Below the pieces are notes generated by a model. It did no database searches and was not told where the DNA came from. It saw only the letters and a list, made by a program, of their open reading frames with translations. Source: Diprion similis (taxonomy: Eukaryota > Arthropoda > Insecta > Hymenoptera > Diprionidae). Taken from it: a DNA stretch of 64,000 nt. Both the position numbers and the translations under genes were made by a program. Positions 53,101 to 64,000 of this stretch are shown in pieces; position 1 is the stretch's first letter, and every line of letters begins with the position of its first letter. The stretch covers positions 4,154,001 to 4,218,000 of the forward strand of contig NC_060116.1 of the NCBI RefSeq assembly GCF_021155765.1, written 5' to 3'.

Positions 53101-55295
53101 ATACGAATACCCAAAAAAACGTTATTTTACACAATAATGATACCAAGAAATTTATTTCTGTTTAACCACTTATTGTAAGAATACATTTTCTGACCTTATT
53201 CTAGCATGAAACAAAAATGTTTTTGCATATTTTGTTCGGCATTGAATATAGAATTGCACTGACTGCAACATTTTAACATCAATGATGCGTAAGGTTCATT
53301 GGTAGTCAAAAACAAACATTTTACTCTGTCAGTAAGAGGGTAGCGACAATTTTGATAAAATAAAAGTTCCTGGCTTTTACCATCAAAAAATTCAGAATCC
53401 CCTGATCTTTTTCCACAAAACTTGGGTAATGTTAGCCAGCTTTTATAATCAAAAGCTCGAAAAATTGGTAGGGAGATGTATAGAAACTATACAATACCAT
53501 TTCCGAAAGCGAGCACTACGAAGCATAGTTCAAATTTGAAAACAATTTATAAAAAAAAGTACATTTTTTCATGTGGACCATCATAATTCCCTGACTATTC
53601 CCATTTTTTCGGTGTTTCTGGTCTGTTGCTACCCTGAGTAAAGACTGACTATAGCATTCTCTTTAAATGATCAAGTGCTGTTAGTCATTGAGGATTCATT
53701 AGTTTAGATAAATATTCCAACAGCTTATTTCAATGATAAAATTTCGTCAGTCTCATAACCGATTATTAAAGGATGATTTACATTTTTGATCAGGTATATC
53801 AGTTGTTGGAGACCAAACAAGTAGTGCTCTGTCCGGGCATTGGTCCAAACGTCGTTCTGAAAATAAAATGCCTTTGTTAGTTCGGACAATATAAATATTT
53901 TTCAGCTTGTTTAATAAATATGGTAGATTAATAAAAACTGGATGCTAGCTGCTATAGTTCACCTAATATCTACATTATTATGACATCATTTCAACTCTCC
54001 TCTTGAGTGTTTATTAAAATTCTATACATGTTCTATACATGTTTTGAGAATGAGAGATATCAAATGGCTGAAAACCTGTGGGATGTTGATTTTGCTAAAC
54101 CAAATAGGCGTAAAATGATGCTAGTATGTGAGAAAATAAGGAACTACTCACCATTGAGAGGGATAAATTCTGGAACAATAACTTGATAGTCACGACCGAC
54201 ACGTATTTTCTCTGCTGGAACTTGAAAAATTTAATATAAATTATCCACACGCTCAATATTTATCATAGTGAATAAGCACAACGTTTCACCCACTGAAAAC
54301 TGGGAATTAAAATATTCCAACGTGAGAGAAAGGTGCAAGCGCATATGATTCCGAATAAATATTCATGTAATCGAATTAATCGCTGCGAGACACTAGAGTT
54401 TAATTTCTATCATTGTTGGCGTACAAAGCATACGGTCAAGTTTTGAGTCGAAATAAAATTATTAAAATGCAACTATCCTTGCAGGGAAAGAAAGGTCTGT
54501 AGATCTGCCGAATATGCAATAAACAATAATCAAGGGTTTTAAAATCCTTGATACGAAAAGAATTTAGAATATGAAATGCGAAAAAATTTGTTTTATTCAA
54601 TCCTCCACATGATAGTTTAAACAATAACCAACAGATGGCTGCAATATTATATTCGAACAAAATATCAAAGTCACAGATTTAAGTTTTATACGTAAAATTT
54701 AATTAACTGCATAGTCGGTTTATTTATCCTTCTTTCTTCTAACAAAACTTTCTTCAGCCGAATATTGCTTTGGTAAGTCGTGAAAATCGATTAAGTAAAT
54801 GAGATAAGAACGCGACGAACGGATGAATATAGAATAAAGCGTTAAGGGCATCTGATCGTTAACATACATATACATACGATTGCATTTTTTTCCTGTCTCA
54901 CTAGTATTGCCCAGCATCGGACCAAGATACATGTGAATTTCTTTACGAACTTAATATATTAAAATAATTATTTCGATCAGTAGTATGTACCAGACTATTC
55001 ACGATTGTATTATTAAAAAGGCAGGGCGCGCTGTTTGAAGATCCGAGGACGAATTTTCGTTAACGATCGATAGCGGATAGACGGTGGACCCTATAACTAT
55101 TTATACAAGATTGAGCTATTAAACTCTTATTTTATAATCATTTGATAATTGTTCTTATAAATAAAAGTAATCAGTTGATACATATTTCGTACCTCCGTCC
55201 TCCTCGCTGGACGACTCCGTCTGCCCATTGGGGCTGGGGCCTCGAGATCTTCGCCCATTTCGAACATTGTCCGTGTTTCTTTCAGCCAAAACCAT
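47161..55295 (-). CDS. CoRest: REST corepressor (CoREST), ELM2-SANT-SANT protein
   Basis: Scaffold of the LSD1-HDAC1/2 complex, which docks the demethylase on nucleosomes in the nucleus. Ten exons: 55295-55193, 54220-54152, 53856-53782, 52662-52448, 52178-51996, 50394-50335, 49165-49077, 48597-48423, 47657-47343, 47250-47161. Phases agree; 457 residues. ELM2 begins at KIRVGRDYQ (about 40) and covers [21 protein letters not shown]1 is [14 protein letters not shown] to [19 protein letters not shown]2 is [19 protein letters not shown] to [10 protein letters not shown]. The exon at 49165-49077 (residues 236-265) carries CSNC and CHSC, the insect-type zinc-knuckle insert. The first exon is read from the ATG at 55295, giving an acidic SSSEEDG end; the longer-looking frame starting at 55267 does not splice in phase. 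The second exon has three nearby phase-compatible acceptors, one pair a NAGNAG. Confidence 0.94.
53010..53668. repeat. Inverted-repeat element in a CoREST intron, about 660 bp
   Basis: TTTAAGAGGATGCTATAGT at 53010 pairs with the complement of the stretch 53649-53668 with one gap and one mismatch. Each end begins at a TTAA. The interior is non-coding and contains several CTGGCTTTTA and CCCTGA-type blocks. It lies in the intron between the third and fourth CoREST exons. This looks like a MITE; family unknown. Confidence 0.5.
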
Positions 55296-56801
55296 ATTCG
55301 GTTATTAGGTAATTGATGAACACAGTACTTGCTTACTTGCGGGGTGCAATAATCTACAGAAACGCGATTGAATCTCAGGATGAAAATCGCAGCTTGATGA
55401 GCATACGACGATCCCTGGCGATTCGTTGCTTTACGCTCCGTACGACCGTAGGGAAAGTAAAATGGCCGCAAGTATCTCAATTCCTATTGGCTGGTGGTTA
55501 ATTAATTGCGATAGTAACAATTTTTTACTTTCAAGTTAACAAGTATTGAATAGGTTGAAGTAACATTGACTGCCGTTATTATTTTATTATTTAGGACCCA
55601 CCAAACTTCGTTGCAACGATATATTTATTTCGTAACAGGTGAAATACCATGCGTCTTGATTTCAAAACTTGTAGGCAATGACATACTTTCGACCAATCAG
55701 CTCGTGGTCCATTCGGGGAACACTTCAGATACATGCTTTTTTTTTAAATCACTGAAAGATAACCGTAATTTTTACAAATTTTATTCTGCGATGGGTGGAA
55801 AGATATGTCCTCAAAGTTCTACCTGTTGCACGAATGAAAATATTTCAATAATAAATAGTCTTCGCTCATTTGTTCGACGAGTATACCTGGGTGACGTCAC
55901 ACGCTACGGTCAACCGGTATACATCTGTGAATCTCTCGCCTTATGAGATTTCACTCAAAATTTGACGAGAAACGGTAAAATACGATACATAGTCAATCGG
56001 GATGGTTTTTCCAATCATTTTTTAAGGTTTGAGAGTCTGAATCAGCAATATTCCGCTGAAATTAATATTACAATTTAAAACTAACCCTATTTTGGTAGGT
56101 TCAATAAATTCACAACAGATGTCACTGGTAAAAATATTGCAGCTGCTGTGAGTTGCTGATGGTTGCTGATGGCTGACGGAGTTCACCGTCCCAGTGGGTT
56201 TCGTAGCCAATTTTAATGTAAATACTGAATCTATTGACAATTCAACATTATATTCAGGTTATTCACGATCATTACTAGGTTTAACATGTCTCGCATAGTT
56301 CTACAGTAGTCGACATTACATAAATCAGGGTATTTTCATCGTCGGCAATAACCAACAAATACATACCATCGTTTCAGGTATCTTTTTTCGCAATATGTTT
56401 GATTATTGATAATAATTTCTTGAGTGATTAAAATATTTGCCTGTATTGATAAATGAGGATAGAAAGTTATTGTTGTATCATAATACCGCTGATCGATACA
56501 ACCCATTCAATCTCGTGTGTTTGCAAAAATTGTTATTAATTACTAAGGGTCTACTGCTCCTACCAATAAACAATATACGATACCTATTTGTCCGCATACA
56601 ATAATTCCAATAACGTACGTTGCCGTAATTTTTCATCCCATTGTAAATAATATTTGAAACATTCCCAATTTTTAACAGATGATTGCCTGAAATAATCCAC
56701 AGCCAACCGATTACCCCTGGTACTTGAAGAGTTCAGTCTGGAACTTTGGAAAAAATTCTTGACAAAAAAGAACTGATAACATCACCAAAAGCGATTTGAA
56801 A
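55296..56801. promoter_or_regulatory. Divergent upstream region of CoREST (-) and DPH6 (+)
   Basis: About 1.5 kb between the two start codons. The part next to CoREST is GC-richer with more CpG, fitting a promoter. A plus-strand open frame at 55566-55946 is treated separately. The rest shows no feature. Confidence 0.4.
55566..55946 (+). other. Open frame with a glypican-like cysteine pattern, doubtful
   Basis: A 126-codon frame without an initial ATG (it starts at TTG). Its middle reads C, 23 residues, then GGKICPQSSTCCTNE backed onto that spacing, resembling the first cysteines of the glypican/Dally N-terminal lobe (IC-x4-TCC-type). No signal peptide, no second glypican exon and no in-frame partner is visible nearby, and DPH6 follows. 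It may be a degraded fragment or a chance match. Confidence 0.15.
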
Positions 56802-59800
56802 ATGAGGGTCGTAGCTTTGATCAGCGGTGGAAAAGACTCCTGCTTCAATATGATGCAGTGCATAGCTGCTGGCCACGACATCGTTGCTTTAGCTAACTTA
56901 TATCCAATCGAAAAAGGTAGGTTCTAGTTTTACGTAGTTACAGGCATAAATAGAAACCTTCTGCTGGGCGAATAGAAAGTTTTATAGTAATTTACAATCT
57001 TCTCAGGCAAGGTGAGGTAATTTTTTCGTAATGCCTTCTCATAAACAGATAGTCTCTGACCTGATCTCAGAAGTGATGTCAATTTTGTTACGTTATTTAT
57101 ATACTATTGATCAATTGTACATGCAAGCCAACTTTGTTGTGACGGGGCATTAGTACTTCACAATAATACATATTGAGTATTGAAAAATATAATTTTCTAG
57201 TTATTTTGCATAATCAAGGACGATGAAATGCCTGTTCCTCATGCGTTGATTTAATCAATTATACACATATTGTTTCACTGATTTTTTTTTTGCGAATTTT
57301 CCCGTTTTTCTATATCTGCGTAGAGCTGATGGAGATGCGAGTTAGTAATATTAATGTACAAAACTTTGTGAAAAAAATAATTTGTAAACTCAGATCTTAC
57401 AAAATTCGTGAAATTTCTTATAAATAGCATTACTCCTTCGGTATGTGTTTCCTTTTACATAATGTTTGATGCATTTGGTTTTTTCTGTATTTATAATTAA
57501 ATTCCATTGGTTATCCATGGATTGAAATTGATTGTTATATATAATTCAATACAGCTGAAAAAATTTCTCACTTTCATACTTGTCCTCTTTTATGTCTTCT
57601 TACTATTTCACAAAGTCTGTTAATGTATTGTTAAAGAGTTGTTACAGGGAAACGTAGCGACCAAATATCAATTGTACTTATACCATTAGATAAATTTCAT
57701 GTGTAATGAGATGATTGGATATACAAGCAATAACCCATATGAATTTCAGCTAGTATGTATCACTACTCACAAGTCGCTTCAAAATGTTTTCAAGTACGAA
57801 TTTAACTCTCGGAGTACATTTTTTCGCGCTGGTTTGGTCTATTCTTAGTCTATGCCTTACTACAATATTAGCAATCAAGAAAAGAGAATATTATTCCAGT
57901 CTCATTCCACAAGATCCTTAGTTTATGTATAATAATGTTCAACATTAATATTCACATCCGCAGCGTTCTCTTTTCATTTTTTATTTAATGTATTTATACA
58001 TTATACCTAATGCACTGAGTTCCCATATGCTGTTTTGTAAACTAAAGCCTTGAATAATTTTTAGGCACACTTTTTCAACTACAGAACTAACTTCATCTTT
58101 TCTTAACCTCTATAGATGAATTAGATTCTTTCATGTTCCAAACGGTTGGTCACCAAGGAGTAGAGTATCTAGGTGAAGCTATCGGTTTACCTCTGTACCG
58201 TGAACCAACATTTGGAAAGTCAAAAATGTTGGAAAAGAATTATTCACCTACGGATGACGACGAGGTTGAAGACTTGTACAGATTGCTGGTCAAAGTGAAG
58301 GTATTTAAACGTTTTTGCAAAATATGGCTAATATGAGAGTGTATAAGAGGTTTCAAATGAAACAAATGTTTTTAGGAGCGGGAAAATATAGAAGCAGTTG
58401 CCTCTGGTGCAATTCTGAGTGACTATCAACGCATTCGCGTCGAAAATGTGTAACTATCTAATGGATACTTTTAATAATGTAGGAAAAAATCTTAATTAAT
58501 CGCAGTAATTGAAAAATGTATGATAAGACAAAGAGTTTCTGTTGATTGCGCTCTAAATACTCAGCAAGTAAACAAAACTCTAGAAAAAACAGTCTGTGAT
58601 TGATTCGGATATGAAATGCTAATATTCATAGCCCATTTGTTCACCCAAGCTGGTGGTATAAGTCCGCTTAAAATAATCAATTCACCTCTATTCCTTATCA
58701 AGATGAGTTGTTTTGTTCTGATCGATGCTAGCAATATATTTGAAGAAACACTCAATTACTTTTAAAGGCGAAGTGAAGAATGATAAGAAATTGTATATGA
58801 GTTAAAGGTTGTTACAAGCAGCTGAGGTTCTGCCCAATAACAAATTCTGTCTATTGCCCAATGCCTATTGACTATATTCCTGTAAAAAGAGATAGGAGGA
58901 AAGGTATCAGGGTGTTAATGGAAAACAAAAATGTATACCCTGTTGTAGGTGCAGCCGCTTAGGCCTTGTTTCGTTATGCTATTTGTGGCGAAGAAGTCAG
59001 GAAGATTTACTGAAGGAGATGATCGAGTGTTCCGTTAATGCAGTTTTCATAAAAGTAGCTGCGTTAGGCTTAGAACCCCGGCACTTGGGAAAGTCCATTG
59101 CAGAAATGCAATCGCATCTTGCAAAAATGGTACGTAATTAACACAATCTGTACTTAATCTCTTTCATCTACAAGAATTGTAATTGGCAACTAATCTATAC
59201 GTACATATTTGACTTTTGAATTGAATGAAATTTGCATCTTTATAATAATGCTCACTCAAAAATATGAAGATGATATGTAGCGTTCAAAATCGAAAATTGT
59301 CTATACTTGATAAATAGTTCGAGACACCGAAGTGGCGTTTATTCATTTCAATCAATTACATTCAAATTCATTTTTTCTTAATCGTACAACCGAACTGACT
59401 GTAAGTAATTGTGAAATTCATGTCAGCTATTTTGAAAGCAGTACCTTCAGCTTTGCCTAGGAAACAAAAGTTATCATTAGGTATATAGTTTGACAACACA
59501 CACTTGTATGTATTTTTGGAATGAGAGATGAGAATGGACATACATAGTTGGGTTGTGTAATTTCTTCTTATGTAAGCCTGTGAAGGCCAATATCATATAT
59601 TTATTTGAACATTTAATTTACGAAACTTTGTGAAGTTTGATATACTCCTAAATAATAATATTTATTTTTATAATTAAACATTAGTTGTCTACAAATTTAT
59701 CAAAACTCATCTATAATTAAAATACAAAGTCGTTTAACACTCTGCTTTGATATCTGATACCCTGTAAGTGTATGCCTTTAAGTATATATATATTGTTGTA

Positions 59801-62800
59801 AAAACATCACAAGCGTTCTTCGTATTTGCAGAAAGAAAAATATGGTGTCAACATATGTGGCGAGGGTGGGGAGTACGAGACTTTTACCCTAGACTGTCCA
59901 TTGTTTATCAAAAGCATTATAATGTAAGTTAAAGTTGAATTTACATTACAGAGAGTAATCAGTAGCAAAACATATTTATATATTTTCAGAGACGAGTATG
60001 AAAGTGTTGTTCACTCTAACGATGACATAGCGCCTGTCGGATACCTGAATTTTAAAAAGATCCATTTACAAAATAAGAATGTAAGTGGAAATAAGCAATT
60101 TTTCCGTCCAGCATTATTCTAAAACATGATTTGTGGTACAACCATTGCTGTAGTTTATTCACTGTGTCTGTATTTTGTAAGGGATGGGAATAGGCTTGTG
60201 TTGTACATTCAGAATCTTACAGTATTTCTGTACGTTGATACCGGAAGTTTAACTGACTTAGGAATACTCCACTGTTCGTTCTAAATATTATTGAGTATTT
60301 TCAATCCAATTTCAAGTAGCTATTAAGTGCTTGTATGCGGGATTGATTAAACGCTCATTTCATTTAGTATTTTATTTTCTCAATTGATATTAAATAATGT
60401 TTACTAAAAGGGTATATTGTTCTATCGTTAGGAGGTTTCAGTAAGAACACTATCCCTATCGTTTTGATCGTGATTACATACGTTATTATCAGTGAATTTC
60501 AAGATATATGATGAACAATTTTTTATTGACTGAAACTAAAAAAATTATTTTCTATGTTTATTCACATATTAATGAATGAATGAATAACTGGATCAATGAT
60601 GAGGTTTATTATTCTCACAAAGATAAAGTTGTGCATTGTATCTGCTATGCATGTAAACAACAATTGAACTTAGCATTGGAATTCGCATATTATTATAACA
60701 AATAATTAATGTAACGATAATATTGCAGAATGGTATAGAGGCATTATCATTGCAAGAGAGGTTACAGTTGGTATCCATAAAGTGCCCATCTGACTACATT
60801 GATGAAATAGTCAGACCAGAGTTACAAGATGGCTGTAATTTATCGGATGACGAAAATGAAGAATCTGAAAGTGATAACAAATGCTTAAAGACATCAAACT
60901 CTGGTATATTGGTTTTATCATACATTTCGTAAACGATATTTGAAGTTTACCACAAGATACAATTACAAAATTCTCCAAACACTCGCATAAGATGTACAAA
61001 TATGACATATTTTCTTGTTTTAATATATTAAAGTCACCTCAGAAAGTCTAATGAAACCTGTATACTAATTGTTGCACTTCTATCCGTCTAATTAATGATT
61101 AGTGAATGTTTGCATCGTTTCGTAAATCAAGGCCTAGATTAAAATTTGGAGAAACTTTTGGAGTGGAAAATTTCGAAAGATTATATCGTTACTTAAACTA
61201 AACATCGCTTTCTTTATTTTATACTTTACACAAAATATTAGGTGATTTAATCATCTAGCATATAAATTTGACGTCAAGTTTTTTCCAATTACTTTTTTCC
61301 ATTGCAATGCTTTACCGCTTATTAAATTTGTTTATGAAATTATCCGTGAAAATAATAGAAACAGAGTCTTTTGTCATTCAATACATCACGTATTCTGATA
61401 TTGAAAATTGAAATTGCTGTTTCCTAGGTCAATTCAACCCACCAAGTCCGATGGAAATTATGTACGATGATGAAGATTATCCAGACGTACCTGTTTCAAA
61501 TAGAAATCAAACTGGCTGGTTCTGGTTTGGAGGAGTTGTTGGAAAAAATCCTGATCCAAAACTTGCCACGGAGGAAGCCTTGGACAAATTAAGCAGTAGG
61601 TAAAATTTAATACTTCCTACTATTCAATTTAACTCAATGCTGTATATGTCACTGGGGAAAAAAATCCTATTATCTAATCAGCAGATAATTTATAGAATAC
61701 TGATTTAATTTTGCTCCATTGTTGAACATCCAGATGTTTACTTACAATGTTTGTAAAAGTTCAACTTGTGCTGCAGCCAATATTTTCTTTGTGAATTTGC
61801 AAGATTCAATCAATTCTGAGAGAACGATTTAAAAATTATAATATCAAACTTTTTTCAGATCTAGTCGAAACGGAAAAGCTTAAGATTTCAGATATTGTTG
61901 CAGTAACATTGTATATAAAAGATATGTCGAACTATTTATTAATAAACGAAGTCTACATCTCGAGGTTGAGTAACGTCAACCCACCGGTACGCGTGTGCAT
62001 TGAGTGCCCATTAAACGTACCTATCGTCTTAGATGCTTTAGCATATAAAGAAATTCCACAAATAGGAGACAACAAAGTTCACAAAAGGCACACGATGCAT
62101 GTACAGAGTATAAGTAATTGGGCACCTGCTAATATTGGACCATACTCCCAAGCTATTCGAGTAAGTAGTGATTTATTTTTGTGTTTTCAACTCACATGCA
62201 GTACAGTACAATAGCAAATAAACAGATCGCTTATGAATCATTAAACATTTTTAGGTCGGAGATATTATTTCTGTTGCTGGTCAAATACCTTTAGTTCCTG
62301 GGAGCATGACGATGTTGGATTTAAATATCAAAAGACAATGTCGGTTAACATTGAGGCATATCAACCGAATTGTTAAAGCAATGGATGCCAATACACAGCT
62401 CAGAGATATTGTACAGGTAAGCGAAATTGAACGATTCCTCAGAGATGAACAGAGAGAACCTTTGATAAACATTTATAAACTTTATTCTTTTTTTTTTTTT
62501 AGAATTAAACGTAATCTGGAGACATCCAAAGCCGTTATTCGTGTAATTTTCGTTCAATCATTTATCATTAGTGATACGTCCATGGTATTAAATTCTTGCA
62601 TTCATCTTGTCTTGCAGGGTATTTGTTTTTCGACACATCCTAGTTATATTCCTGACGCACGCAAAGAATGGGAAAAACGAACTAATAATGCAATTGTAGA
62701 TTACGTTGTTGTACCAAACTTGCCACGAGGTGCTAAAGTCGAATGGTGTGTTTGGGCACATCGGGACAATAACCGTTTCGAATGTGAGTAAAGAGATAGT

Positions 62801-63604
62801 TGAAACTTAACAGAGAAATCATAATTTACTACTTCCATGAAAGTTGACCTCAATTTTCAATACATGTAAATAAACACTCTTATAACTTTGTACAAGTGTT
62901 ACTACATATTTTTGTTTCCCAGCTAGTTTGGGCGAATTAGATATCTATTATTCACATTTGCGTTTTCACTTTCATTATAGATGAAGAAACTGGAAAATGT
63001 GTTGGTGATTTTAAAGTTGCCATAAGGCGACGATGGAATTATGAGAATAACGTATCTGCTATTGTATGTTACCTGTCGACTGGTGAGTAAATAATATTCC
63101 CTAATTAGATGCTCAAGGTTTTATGTGGATGGGATCAAAATATATTCAGTATTAGTTTTGAATACACAATAGAACGTTAATTTGATTTCTTGAGTGTATC
63201 AACTAGTTGATGATATTATGTTATTTCGTTAGAAGATGCCTTAATTGATATTATTCGTATCAACAATTAATGCTTCAGTATTTGATTACCAACTTGCAGG
63301 ATCTTCAAATTCAATGGGAAACCTGGCGGTAGACACGAATCTGAGTTTTGCTGAACTTAATGCAGCCGAACTTACAGAAGCTTTCGAATATCTTCTATGT
63401 AAGTTGACAAAAGGTTCACAAACTGTAAATCCTACTTGTAACTTAAGAATATTTTATAAAGTGGGTAGCTCACCAGGACCAAATTTTATTCAAAGCGTTC
63501 TGTCAAGTTTTGAAAGCCGAAATATAGTTACCACCATAATCCCAACGACTCATCTTCATAATTACAGCACTTTTTTATCAATTTGCGGTATCAGGCATGA
63601 ATAA
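56802..63604 (+). CDS. DPH6: Diphthine-ammonia ligase with two C-terminal RidA-like domains
   Basis: Catalyses the ATP-dependent amidation of diphthine to diphthamide on elongation factor 2 (last step). Thirteen exons: 56802-56916, 58116-58300, 58376-58449, 58949-59129, 59832-59923, 59990-60080, 60729-60903, 61428-61595, 61859-62160, 62255-62416, 62618-62783, 62981-63082, 63300-63604. All phases agree, giving 705 residues. The PP-loop SGGKDS is at residues 8-13, and CGEGGEYETFTLDCPLF near 195 is the conserved DPH6 block. Two YjgF/RidA-like domains follow, starting at about 331 (WFWFGGVVG) and about 447 (GPYSQAIRV, then ISVAGQIPLVPG). Human DPH6 (267 residues) lacks them, while fungal Dph6 has them. 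The eighth exon must end at 61595 (donor GTAGGT), not at the second GT four bases on, to keep frame. Confidence 0.95.
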
Positions 63605-64000
63605 TAGTTTTGTTGCTTAACAACTTGGTCAATTATTTATATAAATTTTGAAACGCTTGATAATCTACGGATTATTACAGAAAGCCAATGCCCAAACGGA
63701 TGTATTTTTCTTTTTCTTCTTTTTTTTTTTTTTTTTTGATTCACAAGTAGAAGTTTCTGAATAGAAATAGTTTTTCATTTTTTATAATGCTCGAGTACAA
63801 ATTTTCTGGAATTAGTTAGTTACCTGTAACTGTATAATACTGTAGCTTAGACTCACCCCAGTCTGAATGAAAATCAAAATTCACCTAATATTACGTAGAA
63901 TTTATTCTGATAATTTCCAATTTTTCTTATGGAAAACTTCTTTTTAAGGTTTACTGTTTTTTTTCTGAATACAAGTAGATTTTAGATTGGAAGATTTCAT
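63605..64000. other. DPH6 3' flank
   Basis: AT-rich with a poly(T) run at about 63718-63737. No canonical AATAAA was seen between the stop codon and the end of the window, and no coding signal. Confidence 0.4.

Noticed and set aside
55193-55267. CoREST start at the ATG at 55267
   Set aside because: That frame leaves the exon in phase 0, but every acceptor of the next exon needs phase 1; the ATG at 55295 in the other frame fits and gives the expected acidic N-terminus.

Overview
This is a gene-rich stretch of an insect nuclear genome. Genes have many short exons with GT/AG introns, the DNA is AT-rich, poly(A) and microsatellite tracts are frequent, and short inverted-repeat elements lie between genes and in introns. 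The CoREST gene has the arthropod-type cysteine-rich exon, and the other proteins read as insect orthologues. A hymenopteran is my best guess, from overall protein flavour only.

Layout from left to right. The 3' end of an unrecognised gene (+) is followed by about 9 kb without genes but with three fold-back repeats. Then come LPGAT1 (-), fumarate hydratase FH (+) and arginase (+). GPN2 (-) and PSMG3 (-) are packed only 56 bp apart. PMVK (+) is divergent from PSMG3. Next are a spliced two-helix membrane protein gene I cannot name (-), NAA30 (-), a second unnamed small spliced gene with an in-frame TAG (-), and COA6 (+). A TTAA-flanked MITE-like element separates COA6 from THADA (+). The window ends with CoREST (-) and DPH6 (+).

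I rebuilt eleven recognised multi-exon genes by following the reading frame through every junction; exon coordinates and phases are given in each entry. Roles are mostly housekeeping: mitochondrial metabolism (FH, COA6; arginase possibly), lipid and isoprenoid synthesis (LPGAT1, PMVK), assembly chaperones (GPN2 for RNA polymerase, PSMG3 for the proteasome), protein and tRNA modification (NAA30, DPH6, THADA) and chromatin repression (CoREST). They share no pathway. Head-to-head pairs (LPGAT1/FH, PSMG3/PMVK, CoREST/DPH6) and tail-to-tail pairs (arginase/GPN2, THADA/CoREST) dominate.

Most worth following up: the two unrecognised spliced genes at 31.1-32.5 kb and 36.1-37.0 kb, the PSMG3-GPN2 near-overlap, a frame-breaking candidate cassette exon in THADA, a Gly-to-Lys change in the acetyl-CoA loop of NAA30, and the inverted-repeat elements. 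No tRNA, rRNA or CRISPR was seen.
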